A stretch of 64,000 nucleotides of DNA, taken from Tillus elongatus (Eukaryota; Arthropoda; Insecta; Coleoptera; Cleridae). Both the position numbers and the translations under genes were made by a program. The DNA is taken from assembly GCA_964006375.1 (NCBI GenBank), contig OZ023263.1:130871454-130935453 (forward strand). The letters run 5' to 3'. Under the pieces are notes generated by a model. The model made no database searches. It worked only from the letters and a program-made list of their open reading frames with translations, and had not been told where the DNA came from. This document shows, one piece after another, positions 26,536 to 43,751 of this stretch. Numbering within the stretch: position 1 is the stretch's first letter; each line of letters starts with the position of its first letter.

Positions 26536-27099
26536 CTCAAACAGGGTTGAGTGAAGGGTGAAGGGTTTATGAGGGGGAAGTTTTTCTTGTGTGTAAGCTG
26601 CTATCCATAGGTCCAAAGGACATGTGAACACCACCATCATCATCAAAAGCAACTGCCACAACAACAACAGCAACAGGTGCCAACACTAATAGGCTGCTGT
26701 TTGTAATTTGTTGTTTTTTCTTACTGCTAAGGAACTTAGAATCTTTTTCATTAAATATGTTTAAGCGACCTAATGGCTGTACCTGTGAGGACGGAAGCAG
26801 TGGATGCAAAAGAGGACACCCAGCCGGTTTCCCACCCCGTTTTTTTTTTGACTGTATAAAATTTAACTTACCAGTATTTCTCGTCTATAATACTGGTTTG
26901 CTGGCACAACAATTTGTCTGCTTTCATCGTCAACGACAGCGACGTCATCATTTCCACTTGGAACATTCAACGATAATTCTCAGACCCCCTTTTCTCCATA
27001 AGAAGATTCAATTACGTAATCTAAGATGTATTGACCTAGAAACTTTACTGTGTTTTTTGTGGAACTTTTTGTAATTTTGTTTTCTATGTTAATACATAG
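26536..27099. other. Unassigned; open frames on both strands
   Basis: A 105-codon plus frame (26757-27074) begins with a Cys/Gly-rich stretch (CTCEDGSSGCKRGHPAG) and turns hydrophobic; an 80-codon minus frame overlaps it. CAACAACAACAG runs at 26660 explain part of this. I recognise no family. Confidence 0.3.
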
Positions 27100-27645
27100 A
27101 CATTAAAAAGGTATGTAGGTACATACAGTATAAACGCAGCATCAATACCAACAACAACAGACACAAAAATTCATAATTTAAACACATTAAATTGTTTAGG
27201 TACAGACTTACAAAAATCTTAACCTAAACACATTAAAATTGTTTAGGTACAGACTTACAAACATTTTAAGCCCAACACATGACAACTTTGTTTACGTACT
27301 TACATTATTATGTTCCCAAAATTGCACGAACAACGAATGAGGGTAATACATTTAGGGTGATACAATACATTGAGGGTGATACAGTTAGGCATTAGTCCAA
27401 CTATGTGTTTTTTCGTAAGACTTGTTAGTAACTTTGTCTTATATGTATTACCCTCATTCGTTGTTGGCAATTTTGGGAACATAATAATGTAAGTACGTAA
27501 ACAAAGTTGTCATGTGTTTGGCTTAAAATGTTTGTAAGTCTGTACCTAAACAATTTAATTTGTTTAAATTATGACTTTTTGTGCCTGTTGTTGTTGGTAT
27601 TGATGTTGCGTTTATACTGTATGTACCTACATACCTATTTAATAT
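27100..27645. repeat. 0.55-kb palindrome
   Basis: Left arm 27108-27355 and right arm 27437-27640 are inverted copies. Both contain GGTATGTAGGTACATACAGT, CAATACCAACAACAACAG, TGTTTAGGTACAGACTTAC, CATGACAACTTTGTTTACG and GAATGAGGGTAATACAT. The left arm has an extra direct duplication of about 50 bases (TTGTTTAGGTACAGACTTAC occurs twice, near 27192 and 27240). The spacer of about 80 bases holds GGGTGATACA twice. Confidence 0.88.
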
Positions 27646-27748
27646 GTTTATATTAAGGTTTGTAACTGTTATTGTTGTGGTATTTATTCTCTAATGTATT
27701 GACCTAAAAAATTACTGAAAAAATACATGTATAAACCACTTACCTGAG

Positions 27749-29919
<2,171 letters not shown>

Positions 29920-29934
29920 TCTCTCTGAGGCCTA

Positions 29935-30450
29935 GGGTTGAACACACTGAGACCTCACAGACGATCTCCGGCGAGATTTGGGGAGTAGGCAGATTGAGGC
30001 CCCGTAATCGAGCTACAACAACCCAACCTACCTTTATCCACTGCTCTAAGGAGTAGGCAGATTGAGGCCTTAGAGTGTCCTTACATATTTTCTTTACCTA
30101 CCTTTGTCCACCACTCTAAGGAGTAGGCAGATTGAGGCCTTAGAGTGTCCTTACATATTTCCTTTACCAACCTTTGTCCACCACTCTAAGGAGTAGGCAG
30201 ATTGAGGCCTTAGAGTGTCCTTACATATTTCCTTTACCCACATTTGTCCACCACTCTAAGGAGTAGGCAGATTGAGGCCTTAGAGTGTCCTTTCATATTT
30301 CCTTTACCCACCTTTGTCCATCACTCTAAGGAGTAGGCAGATTGAGGCCTTAGAGTGTTCTTACATATTTCCTTTACCTCTTGAAAATGGCTCCAAAACA
30401 GGAGCCAAAAAGTCGAGTTTCCATAAATTCTGGACGCGGTTTAACCCGAG
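29935..30450 (+). repeat. LINE-like tail with an expanded 70-bp unit
   Basis: Homologous to the minus strand of 46735-46965: both have a GATATCCGGTGAGATTT-like box, GAGTAGG-AGATT, ACTACAACCCAACCTAC, CCACTCTAAGGA, CTCTTGAAAATG with a GGCTCC/GGAGCC hairpin and AAAAGTCGAG. The order and the hairpin box recall 3' regions of non-LTR retrotransposons (inference). A short frame before it ([14 protein letters not shown] here, MVEYTKALEMISGEI there) is conserved between copies, suggesting the end of an ORF. Confidence 0.6.
30031..30380 (+). repeat. Minisatellite, 70-bp period, five units
   Basis: GAGTAGGCAGATTGAGGCCT recurs at 30051, 30121, 30191, 30261 and 30331, exactly 70 bases apart, with one to three differences per unit. 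The homologous locus at 46735-46965 has only one unit, so the array expanded in this copy. A sixth, partial start lies at 29980. Confidence 0.93.
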
Positions 30451-30493
30451 AACCAAGCATGTCTCACATTAAAGACCGCGGAAATCTTTCTGA

Positions 30494-30730
<237 letters not shown>

Positions 30731-30979
30731 GTACAGTTTAAGGACATTATTCATCAATCGTATGTACAGTATGAGGACATTTGGACAGTTTGAGGGCCGA
30801 CCTCAAAGTGTAACTATTATTTAATGTACAGTTTGGAGACTACAAGTCTAGGCACTTAGCAGGGACACAAACCATGATTTTTAAAGGTCATAATTCCTCA
30901 GTTATATGTGGTTGTTCTGGTTTATTTGTCTTCAATGTACCAACAGTTATCTAGGTCTATGAAACTATTATTAAAAAAC

Positions 30980-31296
30980 TCTGGACGCAGCAAGTGCGTT
31001 ATGGTAGTGAATTTTCATAAAAATGTTTTTAATTGCAAATATATGTGTTTCCTTTTTAAGAAAGCAGGCATCAATTTTGGTTACCAGTATAACCTATATA
31101 GTAAAAACAATGTGCCATGTTTCATAAAAATAATTTTATTGTGTGAAAATGTACAAAAATTTCCAAAAGTGAACTTAAAGTGTTCCCGGAAAAACTCGTT
31201 TCTTGGTCAACCTTATAGGTTAATAGCAAACTGAGCTATTCAAATTTGAAGCATTTAATGAAAATTCGCTACCATAACGCACTTGCTGCGTCCCGA
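30980..31296. mobile_element. 317-bp inverted-repeat (MITE-like) element
   Basis: The best-preserved full copy. Left end TCTGGACGCAGCAAGTGCGT, right end the complement of TCGGGACGCAGC. In the palindrome of the duplicated segment it forms the outer end of the left arm, with 39792-40105 as its mirror on the right. Confidence 0.88.
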
Positions 31297-32084
31297 ATTT
31301 CTTTTCGTACAAACATGCATTATATTTCGATGAAAAATTCAAAAATGCAATAACATAAGGCGTGTTTGATTAAAAAAAAAAGAAAATTTGTATCACCAAC
31401 GACTTATGGGCCATCCTGTGATTGTAGAAATATTTTTTTAAGATGTAGCTCAAGACACCCTATAATTAATATATACAAATTTTCTTCATATCTTGTATAA
31501 TAACGGATATATTGAACTTTATTGATTTTTTACGAAAATTCGACAAAAATTATATGCCATTAAACGATAAACTCTATAGTTAAGACTACCGCCAAGCATC
31601 AGAGAAAGGGTCTATTTGAAATGAAACATTTTAGTAAAATGAAGGACAATGACGGTTGAAACTAAGACTTCAGAGTTTGTAAAACATCCTTCTTGAGACA
31701 TTTGATTTCCATATCCCGTATTAGATTCAAGTTCTTTGCCTAAATGTTGCCGATTTTGACGTTTTAAATCGCAACTTTGACGTTTAGAGGAAAACCCCAA
31801 TTTATTTTGCTTTAAATGCCTATAACTTTTTTGTCATTTGACCTACATAGCTAAATGTTGGTAGGTAGCTTACCTATAAGGATATTAACTAGCGTACCAA
31901 ATTTGGTTGCCCTTACTTTGTTAATTCCGGAGATATAAATTTTTTTCGAAAGAAAACACAAAATTTTCCGGGTAAACCTGGGCAGATTTTCCTGGCTAAC
32001 GAACTTCTCCAAGCCATTTGCAAAAGGAATTTTTCCACCAAATTTAGTCAAAATCTGCCTATTATTTTTTGAGTTATCGGTGTG

Positions 32085-32270
<186 letters not shown>

Positions 32271-32637
32271 ATATAAAAATTGAAACTGACCCCGGATATG
32301 TGTTCTAGGGGGCCTAGTTCGCGGTCATTTGAAGAAATTTTTTCAAAATTCAAAAGTCGGGATCTCCTCATTAGTGATTTTTTTAAAGAAAATTCACTAA
32401 CAAGAAATTTGACCGTAATGTACGTTGGTGATTTGTGTTTCATCTGCATTTACAATATCAATTAATAAATAGATAAAAAACAGTTTGATTACATACTAAT
32501 TAAACACTTTGATATTTATTAGTGAATTTTCTTTAAAAAAATTCACTAATGAGGAGATCCCGACTTTTGAAAAAATTTCTTCAAATGAGCGCTAATTAGG
32601 CCCCCCAGAAAACATATCCGGGGTCAGTTTCAATTTT

Positions 32638-32706
<69 letters not shown>

Positions 32707-32709
<3 letters not shown>

Positions 32710-34349
32710 GCTGAGAATTGCAAAGGCCATATAAAGTTATAAAAACAAAAATGAAAACCCTTACGGAAACTACTATGATAATGTTAAATTCTGATTATTG
32801 ATTAAAAAATTGGGTGACCAGATTAGTAATGGGGGGTAGTAGTAGTACCACTGGTCAGTAGTACGTAAAATACTTACGGTTTACACGTAATGCATATGGG
32901 TTATCTGTATATTGTATACATATCCACATCGTTCGACATATTTTACTGTACACTAAAACAGAAAACAAAATAATAACATTAAAATACAAGCACATTCACT
33001 ATTATTGTTAGTCAGTGTTATTTGGAGAAGCAATGAAAGATATATAGCCATAATTTGTTGAAATGATCATTAATTATAATTCTTAAAAAGTATAACTAGC
33101 AATTTGGAAAATATCTCAGTTAAAGTGAAATTAAAAGAGCCAAAATTCTATATGTAGATAGATTGAAATATTAAGCATGAAATACATACCAAAGAATTAT
33201 GTTCTAAATCAATTACCTGAAGGTAATGAACAAAACAAACCCCTGTATAATGTTTTCAATATGTAAATTTAGTTTTATTTATGTGAACAATGAACTAAAA
33301 TGTACCCATATATGTGTCTGTGTTTGTAAAAACAATGAACTGGAAGTTAATAAAAACAGTGTTAAGGGTTGTGGAACTTTTAAAATCAAGATTACAACAT
33401 GAACTGAATTAACGTTAGAAAATTATTGTTGGTTATGTTATGTAGAAATAAGGTTAGGTCAGATGTCAATTTTAAGAATAGAATATTCAACTTACTCGAC
33501 GGTTCCAAGGAGAATATCTGTCAAACATGTATTAATTAATTGGAAGAGAGAATGCTCTGATCAGACAGGAAACACCAAATGTTAGATGAATTTGGGCAAC
33601 ATTTCCGCTTTTGTTATGATTGATTGTTGGTTGTTGATGAAATTCAGATGCCAGAGAGCGTCATTCTTGCTTCCCATTTAAGAATAAAATATTTTAAAGT
33701 ATAAATTGTGCAAGGAAAGTTCAATTTGCTGCTAAAACAAAGAAGAGACGTTACATCAAGTTTTTAACGTAAGAAAGTACGAGATAAGCAGTAAATATAT
33801 CAATAATACTTACATTTGAGGATACCCACTACCATTAGCGAGGAAGCCAAGGTTAGAGATTTATTTTGTTTGTATATCAGCTCAACAAGACAAATATTTC
33901 AATAAAAAGACAGCCCATTCTGTCAAATATCATTTTAAGCAAATGTGTTTATGGGAAACTAAGATTTAAATGCATAAAATAGAAATCTTATAGGATAATT
34001 TAACCATAGTTCAACATTGCGAATACAGAGGGAGTGCAGGTCAAGGATCCAATATTTATTAATCAGAACATTTGAATGACAGCCGAAAATTCGGGTACTA
34101 AGATTAATCATTGTAAATTGATAATATAAGTTTGATAAATTATAACGACGGATCCGTTTAGATTTTAAATTTGAAATTGTGCCAATAAAATTTGTTTATG
34201 AATTTTGAAACATAATTCTTTGAAACAAAATAAGATAAAATAAGGTTACTATAAATATTTGCAGGCTATATTTTTTCCCTATTTTAGCAGAACTCACCAC
34301 TGAGATAGCGTAAGTATATTAAAATATTTGAATACAATTTATTTAACAT

Positions 34350-34407
<58 letters not shown>

Positions 34408-34625
34408 GAAGGATAGGCAACCCAAATAACCCTGAGATAGCTTAAATCACAATTAATACAAAAGTCATAAAACATTTTATTCAGATAAAGTTTCACATTA
34501 TAAAATATACAGAGTCACCCATAACACATGGTGTAATATCATTATCATTTTGAATATCACTTTTCCATATAAATAAAAAATATAAAAACATTAAAATATA
34601 AAATTAAAGCCAATAATAATATAAT
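32707..34625 (+). repeat. 5' LTR, long type
   Basis: Partner of 36909-38935. It contains a (TA)n block at 34352-34404 that is about 85 bases longer in the other LTR, with a CAT interruption there. The exact 3' edge is uncertain by some tens of bases because AAAGCCAAT-ATAAT occurs twice (34607 and 34670). Confidence 0.85.
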
Positions 34626-34644
34626 TGACGCCCAACAGTGGGGC
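34626..34644 (+). other. Primer binding site, tRNA-Lys-like
   Basis: TGACGCCCAACAGTGGGGC is one substitution and one inserted base from TGGCGCCCAACGTGGGGC, the complement of tRNA-Lys 3' ends. A second candidate, TGGCGCCGCAACGTTCGGGC, lies at 34686 after a local duplication. Either would place the LTR edge here. Confidence 0.6.
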
Positions 34645-34867
34645 ATTAAAATAATAGTAAATATAATCAAAGCCAATTAGTATAATTGGCGCCGCAACGT
34701 TCGGGCACAGCAAAAATACGGGAAACTAGCCATAACGTCCAGGCACAGCAAAACAGAGGATCAAACTGCAACATCTGGGCACAGGAATTCTTAATATTGG
34801 GGAACCAGACCTGAAAAACAAAAATTTAATTACTGACCATCCTAAATAAAGAAATTTAAACATAAAA

Positions 34868-35560
34868 ATGTCGCAAAAAAAACAAACCTTAGGACCAAAA
34901 ACACAGAAAAAAATGACAAGTATGGAACAAAATTTATTGCAACAAATGGCAAGTATGTTTCGACAATATACGGAATATATGAATGAAAAATTTAATGAGC
35001 ACGAAGAAAGGCTGAGTAAAACAATGGATGAGATGTTTGAAAGACAAATACGGAATATGGATAATTGGGGAAGGCGTCTGAGAGAAAGTGAGAATGAAAA
35101 AGAGGTAAAAATAAATGTAGAGGAGAAAAAGGAGAGAGAAAGGGTAACAGTATGCAAGAAAATAAAGGAGAAAATGATAGAGAGAGGAAACGTAAGAAGT
35201 CAGCAGATAAGAAGTGAAAGAAAGATGCGCAAACGAAAAAGAGAGAGATATGAAACTGAAATGGAAGAGAAATTAAGAGAAACGAATGGAAAATTGAAGA
35301 ATTTAAGAGAAGAAACAGATATAAACCTGAAGTTGGAGAATAAAGGAAATAAAAACGTGCGAACACTCGACCAATCCATTAATTACGTGCAAAGGCTCCC
35401 GATAAGTATAAATAGAGAAGGAAACCGACAAGAAAGCAAAAATTGGGGAGATAATAAAAATAATGACAAGCAAAAACTTAATAAGAATAATCGACATGGC
35501 GAAAGTAGAAAAAACTACCGGGAAAATGATCAGTATCAAAACAGTGATAAAAACAAATGA
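34868..35560 (+). CDS. Gag-like, highly charged coiled-coil protein
   Basis: An uninterrupted 230-residue frame from ATG 34868 (AAAAATGTCGC) to TGA 35558. It is rich in Glu, Lys, Arg, Asn and Met. Residues about 15-55 and 60-150 look strongly helical and coiled-coil-forming (heptad-like MEQNLLQQMASMFRQYTEY). The C-terminal 60 residues are Asn/Lys-rich and probably disordered. There are no zinc knuckles, signal peptide or membrane segment. The position right after the primer site is that of gag, and a charged N-terminal coiled coil fits Osvaldo-type Gag, but sequence similarity alone would not prove it. It may be truncated by the deletion that removed pol. Confidence 0.6.
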   Translation: MSQKKQTLGPKTQKKMTSMEQNLLQQMASMFRQYTEYMNEKFNEHEERLSKTMDEMFERQIRNMDNWGRRLRESENEKEVKINVEEKKERERVTVCKKIKEKMIERGNVRSQQIRSERKMRKRKRERYETEMEEKLRETNGKLKNLREETDINLKLENKGNKNVRTLDQSINYVQRLPISINREGNRQESKNWGDNKNNDKQKLNKNNRHGESRKNYRENDQYQNSDKNK

Positions 35561-36031
35561 TCAAGGAAATTACGAAAAATTACAACAATAATAGACCAAG
35601 ATCAAGTCTATAAACTGAACTAAAAGTTTTTCGGATAAATAACCATTCAAAATTCAAAATTTTAAACAAATAGTAAGTGGAACAGACGAAACAATAAAAT
35701 AACCTAAACGACTTGTATGAATTTAAATAAAGGAAATTAATCCACCTAATAAAAAGACTAGGAGAGCAAGGATTTTGAATTAATTGAACAATTTCGAAAG
35801 AAAGAGACAAATAATTTTGAAAATCAAAAGGCCATAAGGCAAAAGAAAGGAATAAGATATATGTATATATATAAAGGGGGCTGTGAGCACAAAAGATAAG
35901 TAACAATAAATATATGAAAATGAATTAATATAGAAATATAGTGTTAAAATGAAGAAATGTTAAAATAAAGAAGATTTAGGGGATAGATGATAAGATACAA
36001 ATAAAAAAGGAAACCATGTAAGAAATAAATT

Positions 36032-36109
<78 letters not shown>

Positions 36110-36176
36110 AGATGGAGAAAATATTGATAAAAAGCTGCTAATCCGAGAAAGTAAAGTTTAATAAAATAAAACGTCG
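35561..36176. other. Deleted pol region, non-coding joint
   Basis: Where protease, RT, RNase H and the first half of integrase should be (about 3 kb) there are 0.6 kb of AT-rich sequence with a (TA)n block at 36035-36107. No RT motifs in any frame. Confidence 0.6.
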
Positions 36177-36852
36177 TTGTACATTGATGAGAAGAAAAGT
36201 ATGAACAAGAAGACCCGAGAAACCAAACGTGAAACTAGGAAAACCGTAAATAAAAGAATTTGTCAACAATACCAAGTGACATTACGATTTACAAGTATTC
36301 GTCATCCACAATCAAACATTTCTGAGAGATATATACAAGAACTTAACAAGTATTTGAGGATAATGGTACACAGCGATCACCGAGAGTGGCAAGATAAACT
36401 AAATATAATAGAGGAATTACTTAATAATAGTCCACATACAATGACTGGACAAATCACCGATTTATCTATTCAAAGATATCATGCCTGAAAGAAAATGGCT
36501 ACAAAAAAATAATAAAACCTACGAAGAAGTAGTAAAAATGGTCAATAAATTAAATGAGAGACGTGCAGAGAAATGTGCAAAAAGGTTTTTGAAAAAGAAA
36601 TCTAAGAAATCGACATTTAAAAGAGGAGATTTAGTAATCATAAGGGCATTGCGAACCTCGAACTATAAGAAAAATATCAGTGCCAAGTTAATGATGCCAT
36701 TTGAGGGTCCATTCGAGATCACAACAGAAAACCCAGCTAATAGTTGTGAAATCAAAGACCCAATCACAGGAAAATTAGAGGAATATTTAATATACAAGAT
36801 ATATTCCACTTCTATCAATAACAATGAAAATAAAATATCAGCACGTATGTAA
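36177..36852 (+). pseudogene. Integrase C-terminal half, frameshifted
   Basis: Frame 1 (36177-36488) carries HPQSNISERYIQELNKYLR, where the Glu in SERY stands at the position of the third catalytic residue of Ty3/gypsy integrases, then HREWQDKLNIIEELLNNSPH, the usual helix after it. A shift near 36480 moves into a second frame (36481-36852) with KKSTFKRGDLVIIRA and a GPFEI segment, the family's C-terminal SH3-like DNA-binding part. The zinc finger and the first two catalytic Asp are absent. Not functional. Confidence 0.8.
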
Positions 36853-36893
36853 ATTTTGCTTCCATTAATTTCGAGAATCGAGATAATGTATGC

Positions 36894-36908
36894 AAAATTG
36901 GGGGGTGT
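36894..36908 (+). other. Polypurine tract
   Basis: AAAATTGGGGGGTGT ends at the edge of the 3' LTR. A G-rich run of this kind primes plus-strand synthesis. Confidence 0.65.
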
Positions 36909-39002
<2,094 letters not shown>

Positions 39003-39791
39003 GATAACTCAAAAAATAATGGGCCGATTTTGATTAAATGTGGTGAAAAAATTCCTTTTTCAAAAGGCTTGGATGAGTTCGTTAGCCAGGAAAATCTGCC
39101 CAGGTTTTCCTGGAAAATTTTGTGTTTTCTTTGGAAAAAAAATTATATCTCCGGAATTAATAAAGTAAGGGCAACCAATTTGGTACACAGGTATATATCC
39201 ATATAAGTAAGCTACCTACCAAAATTTAGCTATGCAGCTCAAAAGACAATAAAGTTATAGTCATTTAAAGAAAAATAAATTGGGGTTTTTCTCAAAACGT
39301 CAAAGTGGCGATTTAAAATGTCAAAATTGGCAACATTTAGGCAAGTAACTTGAATCTAATACGGGCTATAGAAATAAAATGTCTCAAGAAGGATGTTTTA
39401 CAAACCCTAAAGTCTTAGTTTCAACCGTCATTGTCCTTCATTTTACTAAAATATTTGCAGCAAATTCATTTCAAATAGACCCTTCCTCTGATGCTTGGCA
39501 GTAGCCTTAGCTATAGAGTTTATCGTTTAATGGTATATAATTTTTGTCGAATTTTCGTAAAAAATCAATAAAGCTCAATATGTCTGTTATTATATAAGAT
39601 ATGAAAAAAAAATGTTTATATTAATTATAGGGTGTCTTGAGCTACATCTTAAAATAATATTTCTACAATCACAGGCTGGCCCATAAGTCGTTGGTGATAC
39701 AAATTTCCTTTTTTTTAATCAAACACGCCTTATGTTATTACATTTTTGCATTTTTCATCGAAATATAATGCATGTTTGTAAGAAAAGAAAT

Positions 39792-40105
39792 TCTCGACGC
39801 AGCAAGTGCGTTATGGTAGCGAATTTTGATCAAATGTTTCATATTTGAACAGCTCAATTTGCTATTAAGCTATAAGGTTGACCAAGAAACGTGTTTTTTC
39901 GGGAACACTTTAAGTTTACTTTTGGAAATTTTTGTACATTTTCACACAATAAAGTTATTTTGATGAAACATGCTACATTGTTTTTACTATATAGGTTATA
40001 CTGGTAACCAAATTTGATGCCTGCTTTCTTAAAAAAAAACACATATTTGTTATTAAAAACATTTTTATGAAAATTCACTACCATAACGCACTTGCTGCGT
40101 CCAGA
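39792..40105. mobile_element. 314-bp inverted-repeat (MITE-like) element
   Basis: Duplicate of 23435-23748 within copy 2 of the segment, with only a few differences. It is the mirror of 30980-31296 on the other palindrome arm. Confidence 0.85.
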
Positions 40106-41067
40106 ATTTTTATTTATTCTTTAACAACTCTAAGTTAAAATTTTTTGAATGTTTGGATGATTTGTAATATCTCGACTCTGTGTCGCCAGGTGGCATAAAA
40201 AATTTGGCCATTGGCTAAATGCAGCAATGATAATTTAGCAATTGACTAAATTTAACTACCAGGAAGAATATTGAATATTATTTTTCTTATGGGTTTCTTT
40301 ATACATAATACTAAAGCTGATGTACACATAGAGCGACTGCATGTGGATACAAAAAGTTAAATTTTTATCATACATACATACATAGCTATCCCAATGGACT
40401 GATGTTAATACTAATTATTAGTTATATTTATTTGGCACAATATCAAAAATTATATTATACCAAATGATTGTTACTATTACCATTGAAATATATACCTATT
40501 ATGTAAATCAGGATATGACGATATTAATTCCTGGCCTCGACGATTGGCAATAGTAGATTAGAAGTCCGAATCGAAGAGGAAAAATTGATGAAACAGATTA
40601 ATTATGCCTGCTTGCATTAGAGAGACATATTTGCTATTAAAAACATTTTTATAAAAATTCACTTCCATGACGTACTTGTTGCGTCCAGACTTTTTTTTAT
40701 GAGAAAATGAAGAAATAATCGAAATCTGCATTTTAGAAAACTCGTAGTTCTTATTTTAAGTCGTACCTTTGCGCTAGCGCATTTTTCCACGAAAGATTTG
40801 ACAGGCAAAGTCTAGAAAGTCGTTTCGATAGTGGTGATCTCAACATCGTTGCCAAATGTCAAAAAATGACTATTATGAGGTAGATGGGTTTTTTTTAGGT
40901 TAGGAACTCTAGTTTTTCACGGAACAGGAGATCACTTCCAAGGATATGGGTTTAATGAATAAGTGATAATGTGATACCAAAAGGACAAATAATTATTTTT
41001 AAAGGGAAGTTAACATGTAACAATAATTTTGGCAACATGGCTTGAACGCAGGCTTTAAAGAGTGTTT

Positions 41068-41610
<543 letters not shown>

Positions 41611-42787
41611 AAATGTGTAAGAAATAAATAATGTGTAAGAAATAAATAATCTACGACATCAGTTTGAATTGCATAGGCATTTCGCACATTCAACGTTGAC
41701 AAGGATAGTTAGAGTATTAATGTGTTTTTTATTACTTTAGACCCGAAAAATGTAAATTCGTCGAAGCGACACAACAGTTCGTAAATATAAATAAGCAGGG
41801 TTGTCAGATATAATAAAAATTAACAAATATTAAAATGTAATTTGATTCTTAGGATGAAAACATATGGACCTAACATATTTTTAAATTATTAATGACATAA
41901 TTCAAACAATAATTGCGGTACAATAACCAAACATTTTGAATTACCAAATTCGTATGATATTTTAAATTAAAACTTATTTATACTTGAAAACTTTTTGCAC
42001 TATATGTCAATGCAGCAGTGTAGTACTGTCTACTGTCTACTGTCAATTTAAACGCCGTTAGGGTGGAAAGCGCTAGACGTACACGGTATATCCACATCAT
42101 GTTTTAATGTTTTTTTCTAAATATCAAATAGTACGGTGAAATCTTTCCTTCACTACCATGATTCAGGTAATCGTGATAATATATTTATTTTAGCAGAAAC
42201 ACCTTACAAAAATTATCAGAATATACACAAGTAAGAGCAAAATTCAAGTTAGGATCTAGGTTAATTGTTTTTAAGAAAGTAACCTTAAATTTGCGAATCT
42301 CATCAAAACAACAAAACAGAGATGAATTTATATAATTAAAGTTGAAAGATGTTTACTATATATAAAAGGTATGTATTCCTATTTTTTATGTTATCATTTT
42401 AGAGGTAATCTTATATACTTTGAAGTATTTACCCAAGGTGAAATAATTTAGCACATGTCCAAAGCCTAAGATTTTTTCTGTTGTGTTTTGTGAGCTTGAA
42501 TTAGTTTTTGTTATAATTTATTGTCATTTATGGAGTCATAAGTAGAACATTAAAAATTATTTCCTTTTTTAGCAATGGTAGTTTCCACAAAATCAGCAGT
42601 AGTGAGTTTTCTTAAAGATGAGAAAGAGTAAGAGGGTCACGCAAGAGGTATAACCTATGACCCTTGATGCTACAGTGGCTTCTTTCTAATGAAAATATGT
42701 AGTATGGAGTATGGAAAACAGGAAGTGTACTGTCCAGGTAATATTTTTTTAAATAGTGTCAAACTTGTAATTTCCCTTAAGCTAATG
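41611..42787. other. No gene recognised
   Basis: AT-rich. A short tandem AAATGTGTAAGAAATAAAT (two copies, 41611-41650) and ACTGTCTACTGTCTACTGTC at about 42026 are the only repeats seen. Confidence 0.4.
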
Positions 42788-43142
42788 CCCACTGAGCAAG
42801 GTAATATTGCATTAACATTGCAGAATCTTTTCCAAAGCAAGTGTAAGTTTGATAGATAACTTGCAGAAAGCCTCCTGCAAGTTTGTTGCAAATGGCAAAT
42901 CTTCCCCCCAGTGACTACATATGTAAGTGTTTCTTTTGTAACTTTACTGCAAGTTTACTGTAGTGAGCTGTTACAAACTTTCTTTATACTTACACATGTT
43001 ACTTTACAGCAAGCTTCAATTTTAAAAGGGCCTGGCAAAGTTGTAAAATTTAAACTTACATTTGCAACTTATCTGCAATTGTATATATTATATATACAAT
43101 GCAAGTTTGTAACCTGGGATAATTCCAATTAATCTACTTCAA

Positions 43143-43573
43143 CTTTTTTTTTCAAAAATGCTCGGAGTCTGATAATATTCTCAGTTACAATCTTTTCAAA
43201 AATGTATTATACAATTTGTATCAAATGCCATTGATAATTTTTGTAAATGACAACCTTAGCTTTTTGTTGACTATTTTTAAAGTACACATCAAGCGATACA
43301 AAACCACCAACTTTCAAATTTTTATTATAAATCTTGAGTTGAAAGCACGAAAAAAATTGTGTAGTTATCAATGAATAAAAATTTTAAATCTGCTGGTTTT
43401 CTACAACTTCACATGTAAGAACTTTAAAAATAGTCAACAAAAACGTAAGGTTGATTTAAAGAAATTATCGATGAAGTCATTTTTCAAATATGGTATATAC
43501 TGCATAGCTTTTTTAAAAGACTGCAACTCGAAATACTAACCAATGTGTCCAAGCATTTTTGAAAAAAGAAACT
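43143..43573. repeat. 430-bp foldback
   Basis: Arms about 43143-43330 and 43395-43573 are inverted and diverged. Shared boxes include TTCAAAAATGCT, AACCTTA-CTTTTTGTTGACT and ATTTTTAAAGT, then AAAACCA-CA and ATTTTTATT near the centre. No coding. Confidence 0.75.
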
Positions 43574-43751
43574 GTATTTGATTAACTGAATTTATTTCAA
43601 GTTACAAACTAATACTGAATATAGGTATATAGGTGTATTTATACATAATATAAAATTTCTTGTAAAACTGTAAAAAATGACAAGACAATGTTAATTAGAA
43701 TAAAATCTTTATTACATAAAAAAATTTAAGACTTACAATTTCATTTCTGCT

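Noticed and set aside
26757..27074. Cys/Gly-rich start (CTCEDGSSGCKRGHPAG) as a possible secreted EGF-like or antistasin-like peptide
   Set aside because: There is no signal peptide, the cysteine pattern is too short to define a family, and the rest of the frame is unrelated low-complexity sequence.
34686..34705. TGGCGCCGCAACGTTCGGGC as the main primer site
   Set aside because: It fits tRNA-Lys less well than 34626-34644 and lies in a local duplication; kept only as an alternative.
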